Assembly: GCF_030689685.1 (NCBI RefSeq)
Contig: NZ_JAUYEY010000027.1
Location: 1-64,000 of the forward strand
Length of the DNA stretch: 64,000 nucleotides
Direction of reading: 5' to 3'
Source of the DNA: Polaromonas sp.
GTDB lineage: Bacteria; Pseudomonadota; Gammaproteobacteria; Burkholderiales; Burkholderiaceae_C
Shown: positions 61,394 to 64,000 of the stretch, piece by piece
Position numbering within the stretch: position 1 is the first letter of the stretch
Layout: every line of letters begins with the position of its first letter
Made by a program: the position numbers and the translations under genes
The notes under the pieces: generated by a model
Seen by the model: the letters and a program-made list of their open reading frames with translations, nothing else
Told to the model about the DNA's origin: nothing
The model's database searches: none

Positions 61394-62923
61394 TCAGTCT
61401 ACCGGCTGCTCGGCGGCAAACTCATCCTTCTTGGGCGGACGGACCTTGGCGATGAGCCGGGAGATCAGCGGCCAGAACAACAGGACCAGGGCCAGTGTCG
61501 AGATGCCGCCAACCAGCCCATTGGACCAGAGAATCGACATCTCACCCTGGGAAACCAGCATGGCCTGACGGAAGGAGTCCTCGGCCTTGTCACCCAGCAC
61601 CAGGGCCAGCACCAGCGGCGCCAGCGGATAGTCCAGTTTCTTGAAGAGGTAGCCAATCATGCCGAACAGCATCATGAGCCAGATATCCAGCATCGCGTTG
61701 TGAACGGTGTAGGCGCCGATGGCGCAGATCACGACGATGACAGGTGCAATGATGGAAAACGGTATGCGCAGGATGGATGCAAACAGCGGAACCGTGGTCA
61801 GAACAACAATCAGTCCGACCAGGTTGCCCAGGTACATGCTGGCGATCAGTCCCCAGACGAAGTCCTTTTGTTCGGTAAAGAGCAGCGGACCGGGCTGCAG
61901 ACCCCAGATCAGCAGGCCGCCCAGCAGAACGGCAGCTGTTGGCGAGCCCGGAATGCCCAGTGCCAGCATGGGCAGCAGGGCGCTGGTGCCCGCAGCGTGG
62001 GCTGCGGTTTCCGGGGCAATTACGCCCTCAATTTCACCGTTGCCAAAGTTCGAGCCGTTTTTGGACATTTTCTTGGCCACGCCATAACTCATGAAGGATG
62101 CCGGGGTTGCGCCACCGGGTGTGATGCCCATCCAGATGCCGATCAACGAGCTTCTGAGTGAGGTTGCCCAGTACTTCGGTAGCTTCTTCCAGGTCTGAAA
62201 CACCACCTTGGCATTGATTTTGGCCGCCTTGCCGGAAAAGGCCAGGCCTTCTTCCATCGACAGCAGAATTTCACCGATTCCAAACAAGCCGATGACGGCA
62301 ATCAGGAAGTCGAAGCCACGCATCAGATCGGGAATGCCAAAGGTCAGGCGTAACTGGCCGGTGACGGTATCCATGCCGACGGCGGCCAATGCAAAGCCGA
62401 TACACATGGAAGCCAGAATCTTGAAGGGGGAACCCTTGCCCATGCCGACGAAGCTGCAGAAAGTCAGCAAGTACACCGCGAAGAACTCGGGCGGACCAAA
62501 TTGAAGCGCAAAACCGGCCACCATGGGCGCCAGAAAGGTGATCATCACCACGGCGACAAAAGCGCCAATGAACGACGAGGTAAATGCCGTTGTCAGTGCC
62601 TCGCCAGCGCGCCCGTCCTGGGCCATGGGGTAGCCGTCAAAAGTGGTCGCAACCGACCAGGGTTCGCCCGGAATGTTGAACAGAATCGAGGTGATGGCGC
62701 CCCCGAACAAGGCGCCCCAGTAAATACACGACAGCATGATGATTGCCGAGGTCGGCGGCATGGTGAAGGTCAGGGGCAGCAAGATGGCCACGCCGTTGGC
62801 GCCGCCCAGACCCGGCAGTACCCCGATCAGGACGCCAAGAATGATGCCCACAAACATCAGGAGGATGTTCATCGGCGTCAGGATGACGTTGAATCCGTGA
62901 AAAAGCGCGTTTAGTTCGTCCAT
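61394..62923 (-). CDS. tctA: tripartite tricarboxylate transporter, large membrane subunit TctA
   Basis: A 509-residue membrane protein with about 12 helices and the TctA signatures GVLIGVLPGLGGANGVAILLPLTF, YWGALFGGAITSILFNIPGEPWSVATTFDGYPMAQ and GITPGGATPASFMSYGVAKK. Together with the TctB and TctC genes directly upstream it forms a complete secondary carboxylate uptake system. Next to frc and oxc, oxalate is the likely substrate, which is inference. The gene is transcribed from the tctC side. Confidence 0.92.
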   Translation of the reverse strand: MDELNALFHGFNVILTPMNILLMFVGIILGVLIGVLPGLGGANGVAILLPLTFTMPPTSAIIMLSCIYWGALFGGAITSILFNIPGEPWSVATTFDGYPMAQDGRAGEALTTAFTSSFIGAFVAVVMITFLAPMVAGFALQFGPPEFFAVYLLTFCSFVGMGKGSPFKILASMCIGFALAAVGMDTVTGQLRLTFGIPDLMRGFDFLIAVIGLFGIGEILLSMEEGLAFSGKAAKINAKVVFQTWKKLPKYWATSLRSSLIGIWMGITPGGATPASFMSYGVAKKMSKNGSNFGNGEIEGVIAPETAAHAAGTSALLPMLALGIPGSPTAAVLLGGLLIWGLQPGPLLFTEQKDFVWGLIASMYLGNLVGLIVVLTTVPLFASILRIPFSIIAPVIVVICAIGAYTVHNAMLDIWLMMLFGMIGYLFKKLDYPLAPLVLALVLGDKAEDSFRQAMLVSQGEMSILWSNGLVGGISTLALVLLFWPLISRLIAKVRPPKKDEFAAEQPVD

Positions 62924-62970
62924 GGAAGTTGTCAGTCTTTAAAGTTTCGGTGGGCTGGCGCTGGCTCGGC

Positions 62971-63492
62971 TTAGTAGCCGAGGAAACTCAAGGGGTCCAG
63001 GTTGCCCTTGAACAAGGGAACCCTGAACCAGACCTCGAACATGAAGAAAAACAGCGTGTTCACGATCAGTGCTGCAATGACGCTCTTGATCGGGGAGAAC
63101 TTGCCCAGAATAATCATGAACAAGGCAATGTAGATAGCTGAGGCCACGTAGAGCCCTACGAACTGAACGGCCAGTACATAAACCAAAGCCGGTAAGAATA
63201 CGGAGAGCACACGTTTGAGCTGCTCGCTATCGACAAATATCTCGGTGTTCCGGTTCTTTCCAAGCAAGGCCTGATAAATGATGCCAGCACCTGAAATGCT
63301 CAGCACGATTCCGATGTAAAAAGGGAAGTAGCCGGCACCCGGCCCGTCGGTGGTCCAGCCAGCGCCCAGCGCCCAGCTATTGACAACGACCACAACACCC
63401 ATGACGAGAACGCAAAGAGCGACGATCGCTTCGATGACATTGGTGGCGACGCCCGTGCGATGCTTCGCACCGGATTCTTGGTTTGGCTCCAT
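62971..63492 (-). CDS. tctB: tripartite tricarboxylate transporter, small membrane subunit TctB
   Basis: A 173-residue protein with four hydrophobic segments (VIEAIVALCVLVMGVVVVV, GYFPFYIGIVLSISGAGIIYQALL, FLPALVYVLAVQFVGLYVASAIYIALFMIIL, AALIVNTLFFFMFEVWFRVPL), the normal form of TctB. ATG 63492 is preferred because the family begins near MEPNQES; the frame is open for 22 more codons. It is 47 bases before tctA. Confidence 0.88.
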   Translation of the reverse strand: MEPNQESGAKHRTGVATNVIEAIVALCVLVMGVVVVVNSWALGAGWTTDGPGAGYFPFYIGIVLSISGAGIIYQALLGKNRNTEIFVDSEQLKRVLSVFLPALVYVLAVQFVGLYVASAIYIALFMIILGKFSPIKSVIAALIVNTLFFFMFEVWFRVPLFKGNLDPLSFLGY

Positions 63493-63595
63493 GAGCAACT
63501 CCGTTGGATGTAAGTGCCCCGGAACAGGGCGAACTTGAATTGAGTGCCGGGTCGGCAAACTGCCGCCCGGCGAGAACTCCCGAAAGGAGATTCTT

Positions 63596-64000
63596 TTATT
63601 TAGCGAGGAAGCCGGCTTCTTTCATCAGCTCGCGATGGCGCTGCTCGGCAGATCCCAGCCATTTGGTATATTCATCGCCGGACATGGCGGTCTGATTGAA
63701 GGCACCGGTTTCCATATAGGCTTTCCAATCGGGGGTCTCGCGGACCTTCTTCAGCATGTTGCTGTAGAACTCAAGCTGGTCTTTGGAGACGCCGGGCGCC
63801 ATGAAAATGCCGCGCAGCATGGTGTAACTGGTCGGCACGCCGGATTCCTTGCAGGTCGGAAGGTCGGCCCACGACTGCGTATCGGTGACCTTGGCCGTAT
63901 AGGCCATCCGCTTGTCGTCGAACACACACAGCGCGCGCAGTTTGCCGGCACGCCACTGGGCCACGGCCTCAATCGGGTTGTTCACTGTGGAATCCACGTG
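63596..64000 (-). CDS. tctC: tripartite tricarboxylate transporter receptor TctC, C-terminal part
   Basis: The C-terminal 134 residues of a TctC/Bug-family binding protein; the N-terminus lies beyond the window edge. The visible segments, EAVAQWRAGKLRALCVFDDKRM, TDTQSWADLPTCKESGVPTSYTMLRGIFMAPGVSKDQLEFYSNMLKKV, are the second lobe of the fold. It has full tctB and tctA genes downstream, unlike the orphan receptor at 44-45 kb. Confidence 0.88.
   Translation of the reverse strand, partial: HVDSTVNNPIEAVAQWRAGKLRALCVFDDKRMAYTAKVTDTQSWADLPTCKESGVPTSYTMLRGIFMAPGVSKDQLEFYSNMLKKVRETPDWKAYMETGAFNQTAMSGDEYTKWLGSAEQRHRELMKEAGFLAK

Overview
The window is GC-rich, almost fully coding DNA from a proteobacterium, most probably a betaproteobacterium of the Burkholderiales/Comamonadaceae type (Polaromonas, Rhodoferax or Variovorax-like). 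That placement is inference. It rests on gene content (several TctC-type solute receptors, fused FdsG-FdsB formate dehydrogenase, a complete HutF/HutG histidine route, aerobic CO dehydrogenase) and on scattered intergenic repeats. No rRNA, tRNA, CRISPR array, insertion sequence or prophage was seen.

Layout. 1-1.2 kb: decayed gene ends and a small solute-binding protein. 1.6-5.7 kb: a tight six-gene sulfur operon led by an ArsR-rhodanese fusion (DsrE, persulfide-dioxygenase-like hydrolase, MFS transporter, exported rhodanese, exported unknown protein). 5.7-11.4 kb: a broken HTH gene, a frameshifted DUF3297 gene, YebC-like protein, a P-type ATPase whose tail is shifted by a 10-bp tandem duplication, a GST and a membrane protein. 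11.7-20.7 kb: an aerobic carbon monoxide dehydrogenase cluster with its own PAS-LytTR regulator (coxM, coxS, coxL, coxG, coxD, coxE, a MocA-like enzyme and a 2OG-Fe oxygenase); CoxL carries the form I AYRCSFR loop. 21.3-32.2 kb: histidine utilisation, with hutU-hutH-ABC transporter on the minus strand and hutC-hutD-hutI-hutG-hutF on the plus strand. 32.2-40.5 kb: amidase, aldehyde dehydrogenase, CAP protein, AraC regulator, two transporters and a YcaQ-like protein. 40.5-45.9 kb: an uncharacterised catabolic cluster (TIM-barrel isomerase, DUF993, Gfo/Idh/MocA dehydrogenase, orphan TctC, TetR). 46-50.8 kb: a ThDP enzyme, an H1-like SWIB protein, OsmC, and remnants of rraA and a P450. 50.9-64 kb: formate dehydrogenase, two formyl-CoA transferases, a PAS protein, oxalyl-CoA decarboxylase, a Crp/Fnr regulator and a tctA-tctB-tctC carboxylate transporter.

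How it fits together. The last 13 kb reads as one oxalate module: uptake by TctABC (substrate inferred), CoA transfer by Frc, decarboxylation by Oxc, and oxidation of the released formate to CO2 with NADH by the FdsA/FdsGB enzyme. With the CO dehydrogenase, the window can draw electrons from two very oxidised or one-carbon compounds, CO and oxalate/formate, next to a full histidine degradation route.

A second theme is local mutation and repeat traffic. Six genes are broken or have shifted tails, two of them at runs of C. At least four short repeat families occur between genes, and some copies have entered coding sequence in frame (hutH, tctC) or supply stop codons. The sequence alone cannot separate true frameshifts from sequencing errors.
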